Positions 55,910-64,000 of a DNA stretch of 64,000 nt are shown here, one piece after another. Both the position numbers and the translations under genes were made by a program. The stretch is from an uncultured Lachnospiraceae bacterium (lineage in GTDB: Bacteria; Bacillota; Clostridia; Lachnospirales; Lachnospiraceae). Positions within the stretch are counted from its first letter, which is position 1. Each line of letters starts with the position of its first letter. The notes under the pieces are model-generated. The model had not been told where the DNA came from. It ran no database searches and saw only the letters and a list, made by a program, of their open reading frames with translations. The stretch is taken from positions 1 to 64,000 of the forward strand of contig CABSEG010000002.1 of NCBI GenBank assembly GCA_902476645.1. The letters are read 5' to 3'.

Positions 55910-58045
55910 ATGATTAACCGCATCGCTGATGCATTTTTTTCCGGCTTCTTTTGGCCCTTCTCCCCAAATAGGAGAAGGGCCGGAAGGGCTTTTGTTTTTC
56001 TCCTGATTCTGCTTGGGGCTTTCTGTCTGTCTCTTGGCAGACCGGAAACAGTTGGGGCTGCAAAAAACCAACTCACAGTCCCTCCCCTGACCAAGCTTCT
56101 TAGGATTCCTGACTATCAGGAGGTACCAGAGACTTCTCTTCTCTCCAAGGCAAGTGCTCTTCCCTCCTCCTATGATTCCAGAGACTATGGTTATATTACT
56201 CCCGTTAAAAATCAGGAGCCCTTTGGGACTTGCTGGGCCTTTGCTGCTCTGTCCGCAGGGGAGGCTTCTATGATCCGAAAGGGAATTGCAGACGAGTCCA
56301 TTGATTTATCAGAGTTGCACTTTGCTTATTTCTTTTATAATACCGTCGTGGACCCCCTGAAGAACACCAAAGGGGATAAGGTGGTAAATCAGACCGGGCA
56401 GCTCTATATGGACGCCGGCGGCAATAATCTTTTTACCATGTTTGCCCTTGCGAAATGGACCGGACCTGCTCTGGAGAAAAAAGTTCCCTACCAGAATACG
56501 GCAACCCTTTCCTTAAAGAAAAAACTGGCCTATCAAGATGCGGCCCATCTTCAGAATGCCCGGTTTGTCAACAGTAAGGACCGGAAAAGTGTAAAAAATC
56601 TCATTATGCAGTACGGTGCCGTCTCCTCGGCCATGTATTATCAGGGAGACTATTTAAATGAAGAGACCGGTGCGTACAACAGTCCGGAGGCCGAGTATAG
56701 CTACTACATTAATAACCACATTGTCACTCTGGTCGGATGGGACGATGATTACCCAAAAGAAAATTTCAATATTCAGCCCTCCGAGGATGGGGCCTGGATT
56801 GCCAAAAACAGTTATGGAACTGACGAGGGAGATGAGGGATACCTTTATATCTCCTACGAAGATGCCGTTTTGGGAGGCCGAAACTCCAGGGATGCTCTCT
56901 CCTATGCTTTTGATCTGGAATCCGCAGATAACTATGACCACAACTACCAATACGACGGCTCCTGCAGCATTGAAACCTTAAAGATCAGCTCTGGAGGTTC
57001 CCTCTCCAATGTTTATACCGTAAAGGGGAATCCCGGGGGCAACGAACGGCTGGAGGCGGTTTCTTTTGCCCTTGTGACCCAGAATGTCAACTACAGCATT
57101 CAGATTTATAAGGATCCAAAAGCAGGTTCTCCTACCAGCGGCTCCCCTGTTTTTTCCTCTCCCCAGACTGGTCGTACCACTTACAGCGGTTATTATACGA
57201 TTCCTCTGGCAAATCAGCCTGTGTTTGAGCAGGGCGATACCTTTGCGGTTGTGATTACGTTGCGTTCGGCAAACGGGGGCAGAATCGAAAGCTTTATTGA
57301 TCTAGACTCCACAGTAAACCAGATCAAATTCGTATCCAACTCGAAAAATAACCAGAGCTTCGTACGTGCCGGCTCAGATAGCGCCTGGGAAGACTTGAAT
57401 GTATTTTGCGAAAGTGCCACTGCACGGATTAAGGCCTTTACCACAGATACCAGCGATGAGCCTACGAAAATTGATATCATATCCTCTGACCTTACAAAGC
57501 CTAAATTCCGTTCCTTAAAAGCGGTTTCCTGTACCAAATCGAAAATCACATGGAACGCCAGTGAAAATGCCTCAGGATATGAACTCTACCGCAGCACAGA
57601 CAAAAACGGTTCTTATCAACGAATTGCCAAGGTCAAATCCTGCTCCTATACAGATCGTCAGAGACTTCCCGGTGAGACTTACTACTACAAAGTTCGGGCT
57701 TATGGAAAAGGAGAAGAAGGAACGGTATACAGCTACTTCTCCGCTACAAAATCCCTTCGGATGAGACCCGGAAAACCCGTGATTATTTCCGCCAAGTCGA
57801 AAGGCCGCCACAAAATCCGATTAACCTGGAAAAAAGTGGGCGGGATCCACGGTTATGGAATCTATCGCAGTAATAAAAAGACCTACGGATTTGAGCTGGT
57901 TGCGCGAGTTGGAAAGGGCACCACTCAGTACACGGACAAAACGCCCAAAAACAGAACTTATTACTATCGAATCCGCGCTTATCGGAATGTGAAAGGAAAA
58001 CGCCTAAACGGTCCCTTATCCGCAACTTTCCGGTCATCCAAATAA
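55910..58045 (+). CDS. Secreted papain-like (C1) cysteine protease with two fibronectin type III domains
   Basis: The 711-residue protease has a signal segment (RAFVFLLILLGAFCLSLG, residues 26-43) and a papain-like domain (about 85-340) with Q102, catalytic C108 (PFGTCWAFAALSAGEA), H270 (NNHIVTLVGWDDDY) and N300 (AWIAKNSYGTDEGDEG). A beta-rich domain (about 365-520) resembles the lectin-like partner of gut C1 peptidases. Two fibronectin type III domains follow (about 525-615 and 620-711). No LPxTG or LRR anchor is present. The catalytic set is complete. The first 26 codons contain a strong hairpin (see separate entry). It may process surface proteins or host/diet proteins. Confidence 0.9.
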   Translation: MINRIADAFFSGFFWPFSPNRRRAGRAFVFLLILLGAFCLSLGRPETVGAAKNQLTVPPLTKLLRIPDYQEVPETSLLSKASALPSSYDSRDYGYITPVKNQEPFGTCWAFAALSAGEASMIRKGIADESIDLSELHFAYFFYNTVVDPLKNTKGDKVVNQTGQLYMDAGGNNLFTMFALAKWTGPALEKKVPYQNTATLSLKKKLAYQDAAHLQNARFVNSKDRKSVKNLIMQYGAVSSAMYYQGDYLNEETGAYNSPEAEYSYYINNHIVTLVGWDDDYPKENFNIQPSEDGAWIAKNSYGTDEGDEGYLYISYEDAVLGGRNSRDALSYAFDLESADNYDHNYQYDGSCSIETLKISSGGSLSNVYTVKGNPGGNERLEAVSFALVTQNVNYSIQIYKDPKAGSPTSGSPVFSSPQTGRTTYSGYYTIPLANQPVFEQGDTFAVVITLRSANGGRIESFIDLDSTVNQIKFVSNSKNNQSFVRAGSDSAWEDLNVFCESATARIKAFTTDTSDEPTKIDIISSDLTKPKFRSLKAVSCTKSKITWNASENASGYELYRSTDKNGSYQRIAKVKSCSYTDRQRLPGETYYYKVRAYGKGEEGTVYSYFSATKSLRMRPGKPVIISAKSKGRHKIRLTWKKVGGIHGYGIYRSNKKTYGFELVARVGKGTTQYTDKTPKNRTYYYRIRAYRNVKGKRLNGPLSATFRSSK
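55953..55981 (+). promoter_or_regulatory. Terminator-like hairpin inside the start of the protease gene
   Basis: A perfect 11-bp GC-rich stem (GGCCCTTCTCC / GGAGAAGGGCC) with a seven-base loop occupies codons 15-24. GGAAGGGCTTTTGTTTTTC follows directly. GAAGGGC at 55983-55989 could pair with the same GCCCTTC arm, giving a second, mutually exclusive hairpin followed by T-runs. This looks like an attenuator embedded in coding sequence. Confidence 0.5.
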
Positions 58046-58052
58046 ATATAAG

Positions 58053-58088
58053 AGCTCCCGGAAGATTTTTCTTGATCTTCCGGGAGCT
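58053..58088 (+). terminator. Bidirectional terminator between convergent genes
   Basis: A perfect 14-bp stem (AGCTCCCGGAAGAT / ATCTTCCGGGAGCT) with an eight-base loop is followed by TTTTTG on the plus strand; the minus strand ends in CTTATATTTATTT. It ends the protease gene and the minus-strand surface protein gene. Confidence 0.92.
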
Positions 58089-58108
58089 TTTTGTGGCAGG
58101 ATACTTCT

Positions 58109-61100
58109 TTACTTTTTCAGTTTCATAGTCTTTTGAAATCCTGTCTTTGCCCGAAACAACTTTTTATATGCCTTATATTTGGCCTTTGGTACCTTGATTA
58201 CCGCCTTTTTATGGATTCCTTTTATCGCCTGTTTTCCCACTGCTTTCAATGTCTTGGTTTTTATGGTTATCTTCCTGATCCTGCCGCATCCTTGAAAGGC
58301 TTTCTTCCCTATACTTGTCACTTTACAGGTTACTTCATTGATGCGCACCGTTGCCGGTATTGTAATGGTTTTCTTCTTCTTGGCGGAAACGCCAATCACT
58401 GCCACCTCTGCCTTCTTACTGCTTCCGGCTTTCGTAACCTTATAGATCACCCCTCCAATGGTTTTCTTTTTATTCTTTTTTACCGTCTTTGCCTTGTCTT
58501 GGGATACTTTCCCGGCATCTATCTGTCCGTCAGACTGATCCGGTTGCTTTCCAGGCGCTTTATCCGGCTTTCCTTCTTCCGGCGACGGAAGCTTTGCGAT
58601 TTCTTCCGTATACTGCGCGCCACAGATACGACACGTATACGTACGAATACCTGGTTCATAGACCGTTGGCTGCTTTGTCACCTCGGAAACATATTGATGG
58701 TTTTCGTGGGGTCTTCTGGTAATGGAAATGTTTAGGGAGGAAACCTGATAATTCTCTGTATCCCGGTAGACTGCCCTCACTTGTATGGTCTTTCCAACCT
58801 CCAATTTTCCATCTGTTCCCTTCAGATCCCAGGACCACCCCTCCGGCAATATGATTTGGCCAACCTGCGTCACGTCATATCCCACTGAGAGGACACTTTG
58901 CGGCATGTTAGGCGCTGTGGGAGCCGGTTCCACCTGAATGGAAATCTTCCCTGGGCATATCTCATAAATTGTCGTATCTGATGGGATAAAAATCCATTCA
59001 GCAAACTCCGTGCCAACTGCCGGAACAGTTTCCGGGGCTTTCCATGTGAGGATACCCTCTACCTCAGTCCCTCTGCTGTCCACAAACACCGCACTTGCTG
59101 CAAAGGACAGCTCTGACAACTTTTGTCCGTATGTAAGAGCAGGACTTCCTTCTATCGTCACATCGGTTCCTTCCTTCAGGTGAACCGTTTCTTTCTCTGA
59201 GAGAATAATATGCACATTCACTTCCAGGTTCTCGTAATTGGAAGAAGAGACCACGACGTGAATCCAGGCTTCCTCTCCGGCGTTTCCTGTATCCTTGACC
59301 TGATAGGTAAGAAGGCCATCCTGCCCTATCGATACCTGTTCCAGAATTCCATAAGGATCCTGTATTTCTTTCTGACAAGATATGTCCTGAATCATCCAGG
59401 GCAGATACCCATAAAGATCAATCTGATCGCTGTCTGTCCCCGTCGTATAGTGATAGGTCTTTGTGATTTCATCCATCTGTACGGCCGGAAGTTTCCGCAC
59501 CTGATATCCCTCCAGAATCTGTTCCGCTGTCTGGCCCTCACCGTCCTTAACCTCTACTTTCAATGACACCTTGCCCGCCGTCTCCGGAATCCACTGGCAG
59601 GTGTCGGAGATTCCGTACTCCTGAAGCACGGTAACTCTCTGAGATTCATCCAGCATGGAAAACCGATACTGATAGTTTCCGGTGCCTCCCACTGCCTGGG
59701 CTTTTAACATCACGCCGGAACTCACATATTGTTGGTCTGCCGGAGAAACTTCGAAAGAAGATACTGCCAATGGCACCTTTTCCTCTACCGTAAGAGAATA
59801 GCTCATGGACAGCTCCGGATTGAACTTGGGATGAACCGTCAGAGTAACGCTGCCCTCCTGATTCATAGTCAGATAACCCATTTTCGAACTGGTACTCGTC
59901 ACAGAGACGATCTGCGGATTGGAGCTGATCACCTCCATCTCCGCGTCTGCTCCACTGGGAGTATGTTGTATCCAATAATAAATCTTCTCCCCCACCTCTT
60001 TTGTTCTGGGAAAGGAACTGTGATACTTTCCATTTCCTCCTGTTTCATTCCACAAACAAGTAATGGAAGTTGCCACAGCTACTTTCTTTTGATCGCCGCA
60101 TTTTGTGCAGACCAGATTTGCATATCCATCCACAACGCCTTGGTTCTTATATTGATGTCCATTCTCACGAACCGTAAAACTTGCCTGCTCCAATGCATTC
60201 AGGGGAATCTCATAGAAAACTACCGTTCCATCCTTCCAGGTATACCAGATTACCTTCTGATTTACAAGGATGGGAACACAATCGGAAAGGCCTCCCGCAT
60301 AGCTGTAAGTCTTGGTGGTCTGTCTGCCCTGACCGTCTACGATCGTGTAATAAACACTACCATTTCTGGACCACAGCACCATAAATTCCTGATCGGATAC
60401 CTTGACCATCTGCGGAGTGGAAGTGGTTCCATCTCCCTCACCGTATGCAGTGAGCCAATTCACAGTCACTTCTGAGGTGGACTTATCCACAGCTGCCACA
60501 AATACATTTCTGGTAGATCTGGTCAAATTGCTTTCGTCCTGAACCACTGAGTGACCTGCCACCAGATAAGACGTATCTGAGAGTTCAAATCCCCCTACGG
60601 CAGCCCCTGTTGTATTGTTTCCGCTTGCTCCCGGAAACGAAAGCACCGGCACCAGTTCGCAACCATTCGTATATCCAGGGACAAATTTCCCTGTGGAGAC
60701 ATCTGTCTGGTACTTTAGCAAAGCCAGCGAACGGGGATTGGCATCTCCATGATCCAGTGACACAATTCTGTTGTCCTCCACTTTAATAAACTGGTTAAAA
60801 GAGTGGCTCACATAACCATAGCGGTCATTCATAATCTTTGTATAAGAATCCGTAATGGTCATAGATTCCATATCCAGCTGGATAGTTACATTCGCCTGAT
60901 GATTGTAGCCATCTGTTGTTTTATACATCTCATGGCTGGTTCGTATCAACAGATATTTTCCCGCGTCTTCCATGCGCAGGGATCCTGCCTCAAAAGGCAC
61001 CGTGGTATTACAGTCATACAAGCCGGCGGAACCAAGCCGATTCCATTGCTTGTCATACTTGGTAATCCGAAATACTTCCACATCCGCGGATTCTTCTGGA

Positions 61101-61456
61101 TTTTCCTGACCAGTCACCAGGAAATAGTAGGAACCGGTCTCATAAAAACCGCCAAAAAGTGGCAACTCTTCTGGCAAAAAGCGGCTTCTGGATGAGTCCA
61201 AATTAAACTTTTCATCATAATATTCCACTAGCACCTTTTTTTCACTGCTGACATATTGCACACGCATGAAAGTCCCATCGCCGCAGGATGACAGATAAGA
61301 CTTTATGGTAGAAGACCATCTGTCATAATTTTGCCCTTCCACATTGCTCCCTCTGTAAGTTGCGCAGGCGGTTTGCGCTGCTGTCACAGGTATCCCGCCA
61401 ATCAGACAGCAAACTGAAAGAATCATTGCAATATACTTTTTTATCCGCATCTTCAT
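58109..61456 (-). CDS. Large secreted surface protein with C-terminal BspA-like LRR module
   Basis: The 1115-residue protein has a signal peptide (IAMILSVCCLIGGIPVTAAQ), a beta-rich, possibly propeller-like region (about 40-430), a cysteine-knuckle insert (YANLVCTKCGDQKKV), Ig/cadherin-like domains (about 490-900), a second CxxC knuckle (TYTCRICGAQYTEEIAK) and a Lys-rich linker leading to the C-terminal LRR module (VTSIGKKAFQGCGRIRKITI, ending FQKTMKLKK). The module matches those of the two large proteins in the first 10 kb. No catalytic motif is recognised. The ATG follows GTGAGGAAGCGAC. It is convergent with the protease gene. Likely an adhesin or surface-layer-type protein, but the role is not known. 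Confidence 0.78.
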   Translation of the reverse strand: MKMRIKKYIAMILSVCCLIGGIPVTAAQTACATYRGSNVEGQNYDRWSSTIKSYLSSCGDGTFMRVQYVSSEKKVLVEYYDEKFNLDSSRSRFLPEELPLFGGFYETGSYYFLVTGQENPEESADVEVFRITKYDKQWNRLGSAGLYDCNTTVPFEAGSLRMEDAGKYLLIRTSHEMYKTTDGYNHQANVTIQLDMESMTITDSYTKIMNDRYGYVSHSFNQFIKVEDNRIVSLDHGDANPRSLALLKYQTDVSTGKFVPGYTNGCELVPVLSFPGASGNNTTGAAVGGFELSDTSYLVAGHSVVQDESNLTRSTRNVFVAAVDKSTSEVTVNWLTAYGEGDGTTSTPQMVKVSDQEFMVLWSRNGSVYYTIVDGQGRQTTKTYSYAGGLSDCVPILVNQKVIWYTWKDGTVVFYEIPLNALEQASFTVRENGHQYKNQGVVDGYANLVCTKCGDQKKVAVATSITCLWNETGGNGKYHSSFPRTKEVGEKIYYWIQHTPSGADAEMEVISSNPQIVSVTSTSSKMGYLTMNQEGSVTLTVHPKFNPELSMSYSLTVEEKVPLAVSSFEVSPADQQYVSSGVMLKAQAVGGTGNYQYRFSMLDESQRVTVLQEYGISDTCQWIPETAGKVSLKVEVKDGEGQTAEQILEGYQVRKLPAVQMDEITKTYHYTTGTDSDQIDLYGYLPWMIQDISCQKEIQDPYGILEQVSIGQDGLLTYQVKDTGNAGEEAWIHVVVSSSNYENLEVNVHIILSEKETVHLKEGTDVTIEGSPALTYGQKLSELSFAASAVFVDSRGTEVEGILTWKAPETVPAVGTEFAEWIFIPSDTTIYEICPGKISIQVEPAPTAPNMPQSVLSVGYDVTQVGQIILPEGWSWDLKGTDGKLEVGKTIQVRAVYRDTENYQVSSLNISITRRPHENHQYVSEVTKQPTVYEPGIRTYTCRICGAQYTEEIAKLPSPEEGKPDKAPGKQPDQSDGQIDAGKVSQDKAKTVKKNKKKTIGGVIYKVTKAGSSKKAEVAVIGVSAKKKKTITIPATVRINEVTCKVTSIGKKAFQGCGRIRKITIKTKTLKAVGKQAIKGIHKKAVIKVPKAKYKAYKKLFRAKTGFQKTMKLKK

Positions 61457-61662
61457 GTCGCTTCCTCACTTTTAACGTAATTGTTTTCTCTAGAATTTGT
61501 ATTTTTTGATTTTCATCCTCTTCCGGTATCCTGTTGGCCCATAACAAAAGTTACGGCTATCGCCCTATCTCATTTTTTTCTCCTCCCTTCGGTCCTTAAT
61601 ATTCTCTTTTCTCTATCATAAACAATCTCGTCATTTCTTACAAGTCGAATTCTTCTTTTTCA

Positions 61663-61691
61663 TTGAATATCGTCAAAATTTTTGCTAAAAT
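61663..61691 (+). promoter_or_regulatory. Promoter for the pduL gene
   Basis: TTGAAT and TAAAAT are separated by 17 bases, about 60 bases before the ATG. The ribosome site AAGGGGGAAG follows. The rest of the 294-base divergent gap is A/T-rich and holds no other feature that I can support. Confidence 0.6.
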
Positions 61692-61750
61692 ATAAATATT
61701 ATATTTCATTATGTAGAACATCAGGATGTTTTACCAAGGGGGAAGTATCC

Positions 61751-62395
61751 ATGAACAGTTTAAAAATACCCATTGAGACATCTGCCCGCCATGTGCATAT
61801 CACCAGAAAGGATTTTGAAACACTGTTTGGGCCGGAAGCGGAGTTAATTCCATCCAAGGCCTTAAGCCAACCGGGACAATTTGCGGCCAGACAACGCATT
61901 ATCGTTTCAGGCCCCGGAGGATCTTTTGAAAATGTGGTGATTCTGGGTCCCTTTCGGGATTCTACTCAGGTGGAGGTCTCCGTAACGGATGCGAGAAAGC
62001 TGGGAATTCCCGCTATCATTCGCCAATCCGGGGATCTCAAGGGTACGCCTGGCTGTACACTTATGGGGCCCTGCGGGACTGTCTGTTTACAGGAGGGCGT
62101 AATCGTAGCCAAACGCCATATCCATATGACGCCCCAGCAGGCACTTCTTTTTCATGTAAAAGACAATGACAATGTGTTTGTTATCACGGAAAGCTACCAC
62201 CGGGCCCTGATTTACGCAGATGTGGTGGTTCGCGTAAATAAAAATTATGCACTTGCCATGCACGTAGACACGGATGAGGCCAACGCTTTTGCCTGTGAGA
62301 CAGAACCTTACGGCGTTTTGCTTAAGCTATTTGACGGTACTACTTACAGCCTGCATAACTGGGCGGAAGAGATTCTAAACGGAATACACCGTTGA
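61751..62395 (+). CDS. pduL: Phosphate propanoyltransferase-type phosphotransacylase (PduL)
   Basis: The 214-residue protein has the two PduL repeats: ETSARHVHITRKDFETLFGP and, in the second half, AKRHIHMTPQQALLFHVKDN, where the HxH histidines bind the metal ions. RIIVSGPGGSFENVVILGPF and HVDTDEANAFACE are further family segments. It converts acyl-CoA plus phosphate to acyl-phosphate. It starts right at the catalytic part with no N-terminal encapsulation helix, so it is probably cytosolic. It is a single gene with its own promoter and terminator, 60 kb away in this window from the microcompartment operon. The ATG chosen follows AAGGGGGAAG. Confidence 0.93.
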   Translation: MNSLKIPIETSARHVHITRKDFETLFGPEAELIPSKALSQPGQFAARQRIIVSGPGGSFENVVILGPFRDSTQVEVSVTDARKLGIPAIIRQSGDLKGTPGCTLMGPCGTVCLQEGVIVAKRHIHMTPQQALLFHVKDNDNVFVITESYHRALIYADVVVRVNKNYALAMHVDTDEANAFACETEPYGVLLKLFDGTTYSLHNWAEEILNGIHR

Positions 62396-62406
62396 TCTGC
62401 CGGAAA

Positions 62407-62457
62407 GGACATAGACGGTTTTTCCAGAACCCTCTTCTGAAAAAACCGTCTATGTCC
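62407..62457 (+). terminator. Long bidirectional hairpin between pduL and the GtrB-like gene
   Basis: A 17-bp perfect outer stem (GGACATAGACGGTTTTT / AAAAACCGTCTATGTCC) that continues with CAGAA / TTCTG inside lies between convergent genes. T-runs sit in the stem, so it can serve either strand. Confidence 0.85.
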
Positions 62458-62487
62458 CTGAGCATGTCTGTCCTAGGCTTTGTCTTT

Positions 62488-63405
62488 TTAGTGAATTTTT
62501 TTAGAAATCAGATACCGCGGCCTTCCCTTTACTTCTTCATAAATCTTTGAGATATAATATCCAATGATTCCAAGACTGATCATAATAACGCTTCCTACAA
62601 AGAGAATCAGCAAGATCACAGTGGTAAATCCCTCCACAGCATGACCACTGAAATATTTCACCAACGTCTGAATACCAACGACCAATCCCATCAGAAACAC
62701 AAATAGTCCCGCAATGGTAACCAATTGCATGGGAACTGCCGAGAAAGCCGCAATATTTGTCACCGCATACTTTATCAGAGACCAGGCTGACCATTTAGAC
62801 TCCCCCTCTGTGCGCTCCTGCACATCAAATTCTACGGTAGCCGATTCATAGCCAACCCAGGAGGAAAGCGCTCTGAAAAAAGCATTTCTCTCTGGCATAT
62901 TTAAAAGGGCATCCACTGCCTTTTTATCCATTAACTTAAAATCTGACGCCCTGGACATATCTATTTTTACTGCTTTGGAAATCAACTTATAAAATAAGCC
63001 GGCGCTGGCCCGGTGCAGCGGGTTTTCCTTACCTCTGCTTCTCTTGACTCCCTCTACTACCTCATACCCCTGTTCCCACAGGCGATACATCTGCACAAGG
63101 GTTTCTGGAGGATGCTGTAAATCACAATCCATCACCGCACAGCAATCCCCTCTGGCGCTGGCAAGGCCTGCAAAGATGGCAGATTCTTTGCCAAAGTTTC
63201 TGGAAAAGTGAATACCTGTGATATACTCATCCTTTACGGCAACCTCCTCAATCTCCTTCCATGTATCGTCTTTGGAACCATCATCCACGAAAATTAACTG
63301 ATAAGGAATCTTTTCCCGTCTCAGCAATGCGCTGATCGTTTCGGCTGTTTTTGGAATCATTCTTTCCTCATTGTAAGAAGGTATTACGACTGATAAAGTG
63401 CTCAT
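62488..63405 (-). CDS. GtrB-like membrane glycosyltransferase family 2
   Basis: The 305-residue enzyme has TLSVVIPSYNEERMIPKTAE, FVDDGSKDDTWKEI and the metal motif VMDCDLQHPPETLVQMY, two C-terminal helices (QLVTIAGLFVFLMGLVVGI, TTVILLILFVGSVIMISLGI) and the GtrB-typical IGYYISKIYEEVKGRPRYLI ending. Such enzymes load a hexose onto undecaprenyl phosphate on the inner face. It differs from the ArnC-like enzyme at 24.2 kb in its helical part. It is 40 bases after a membrane protein gene cut by the right edge, which may be the matching GT-C enzyme. Confidence 0.92.
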   Translation of the reverse strand: MSTLSVVIPSYNEERMIPKTAETISALLRREKIPYQLIFVDDGSKDDTWKEIEEVAVKDEYITGIHFSRNFGKESAIFAGLASARGDCCAVMDCDLQHPPETLVQMYRLWEQGYEVVEGVKRSRGKENPLHRASAGLFYKLISKAVKIDMSRASDFKLMDKKAVDALLNMPERNAFFRALSSWVGYESATVEFDVQERTEGESKWSAWSLIKYAVTNIAAFSAVPMQLVTIAGLFVFLMGLVVGIQTLVKYFSGHAVEGFTTVILLILFVGSVIMISLGIIGYYISKIYEEVKGRPRYLISKKIH

Positions 63406-63445
63406 TCATGCTGTCCTTTCTATCGCATTCTTTCTCCCTATGCCG

Positions 63446-64000
63446 TCACATTTGTTTCTCTAGAACATAGACATTTGCATAGTCTTTGGAATAGATCATT
63501 TCGCAGGAATATAAGGTTTCTTTTTCATCCATAATCCTTTGAATCATTTCTTCCTGATTAAAATTCTTAGTAAGATAAAGAACAAACCTTTTCTCATCCA
63601 TCTGTTCCAATACGCGTCCTAAATTTTCCTCTTTTGTAAATCGATAATCTCGATACTGCTTCAACTCTTCAACGTTCGGCAAAGCTTTCCATGGTATATC
63701 ATACACATACAGTACGGAATTCTCCCGATGAGCTTGTGCAATATCTAACTGCTTTTTTGTATCTTTATAAATATAAAACACTCCCAATCGATTTTGTGCC
63801 AATATTGAAAATATCAAAAATACACCAACAATACAGCAACCGATTTTTATCCGCTTTTCTTTTCCATAGGACTTCTCCATAAGCTTATACAAAACGCTAA
63901 TTACGATCAATAATATGTACGGAGAAACTGGCATTACATAGCGATCCGTCTGATATGGAGCTATTTTAGAAATCAGTATCACATACCCTACAACAGCTAC
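63446..64000 (-). CDS. C-terminal part of a membrane protein, probable GT-C enzyme (cut by right edge)
   Basis: The reading frame is open to the window end, so the true start lies outside. The visible 184 residues have two or three hydrophobic segments (VMPVSPYILLIVISVLYKLM, IGCCIVGVFLIFSILAQNRL) and then a soluble C-terminal domain of about 110 residues with a helix/beta pattern (ENSVLYVYDIPWKALPNVEE, RFVLYLTKNFNQEEMIQRIM) ending YAKDY-like YSKDYANVYVLEKQM. RYVMPVSPY resembles the last helices of PMT/GT39-like glycosyltransferases. It is on the same strand and just upstream of the GtrB-like gene, supporting that reading. Family assignment is tentative. Confidence 0.65.
   Translation of the reverse strand, partial: VAVVGYVILISKIAPYQTDRYVMPVSPYILLIVISVLYKLMEKSYGKEKRIKIGCCIVGVFLIFSILAQNRLGVFYIYKDTKKQLDIAQAHRENSVLYVYDIPWKALPNVEELKQYRDYRFTKEENLGRVLEQMDEKRFVLYLTKNFNQEEMIQRIMDEKETLYSCEMIYSKDYANVYVLEKQM

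Overview
The window looks like a chromosomal segment of a spore-forming, anaerobic gut Firmicute of the Lachnospiraceae type (Clostridia). The basis is a spoIIAA-spoIIAB-sigF-spoVA locus, an ethanolamine/propanediol-type microcompartment operon, huge secreted proteins ending in BspA-like leucine-rich repeats, and strong AGGAGG ribosome binding sites. This is inferred from gene content only; no rRNA or tRNA gene is present to confirm it. I see no transposase, integrase, phage gene or CRISPR array.

Left part (1-13 kb, minus strand): the first genes of a microcompartment operon (iron alcohol dehydrogenase, EutS shell protein, EutP/PduV GTPase) run off the left edge. Next come two very large cell-surface proteins: a sugar-binding-protein/ricin/FIVAR/LRR chimera and an 1860-residue GH127/146-type beta-L-arabinofuranosidase. 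An iron alcohol dehydrogenase-glycerol kinase pair follows.

Middle left (13-24 kb, minus strand): small genes, a cytidylate-kinase-like protein, tRNA dihydrouridine synthase, then the sporulation locus spoIIAA-spoIIAB-sigF-(53-residue membrane protein)-spoVAA-spoVAB-spoVAC. Upstream lie folC, a 48-residue small gene and a zinc-ribbon/TPR membrane protein, then a polar amino-acid ABC transporter. At 24.2-27.0 kb four overlapping plus-strand genes encode an ArnC/DPM-like glycosyltransferase, an ATP-grasp ligase and two ArnE/ArnF-like small membrane proteins. This is the most system-like unexplained cassette.

Middle (27-32 kb, minus strand): rpoD, a divergent signal peptidase II, an extended ClpX and an HtrA protease form a housekeeping/quality-control block.

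32-55 kb: a sixteen-gene minus-strand surface-polysaccharide cluster. RfbA, RfbB, RfbC and RfbD make dTDP-L-rhamnose. A WecE homologue diverts the shared intermediate to a 4-amino-4,6-dideoxyhexose. Three very large tandem GT2 enzymes and two smaller GT2 enzymes build the chain, and a WbaP-like enzyme could prime a lipid carrier. Wzm/Wzt export the chain. A methyltransferase with a kinase-like domain and a coiled-coil tail (WbdD-like layout) may terminate it. An LCP protein may attach it to the wall, and a YfhO-type membrane protein probably decorates it.

Right part (55-64 kb): a nucleotidyltransferase and a secreted papain-like protease (plus), a third secreted LRR protein (minus), a stand-alone PduL phosphotransacylase (plus), and a GtrB-like glycosyltransferase behind a truncated membrane protein at the right edge (minus). 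Intergenic gaps are all under 300 bases; those that hold recognisable promoters or hairpins are listed.
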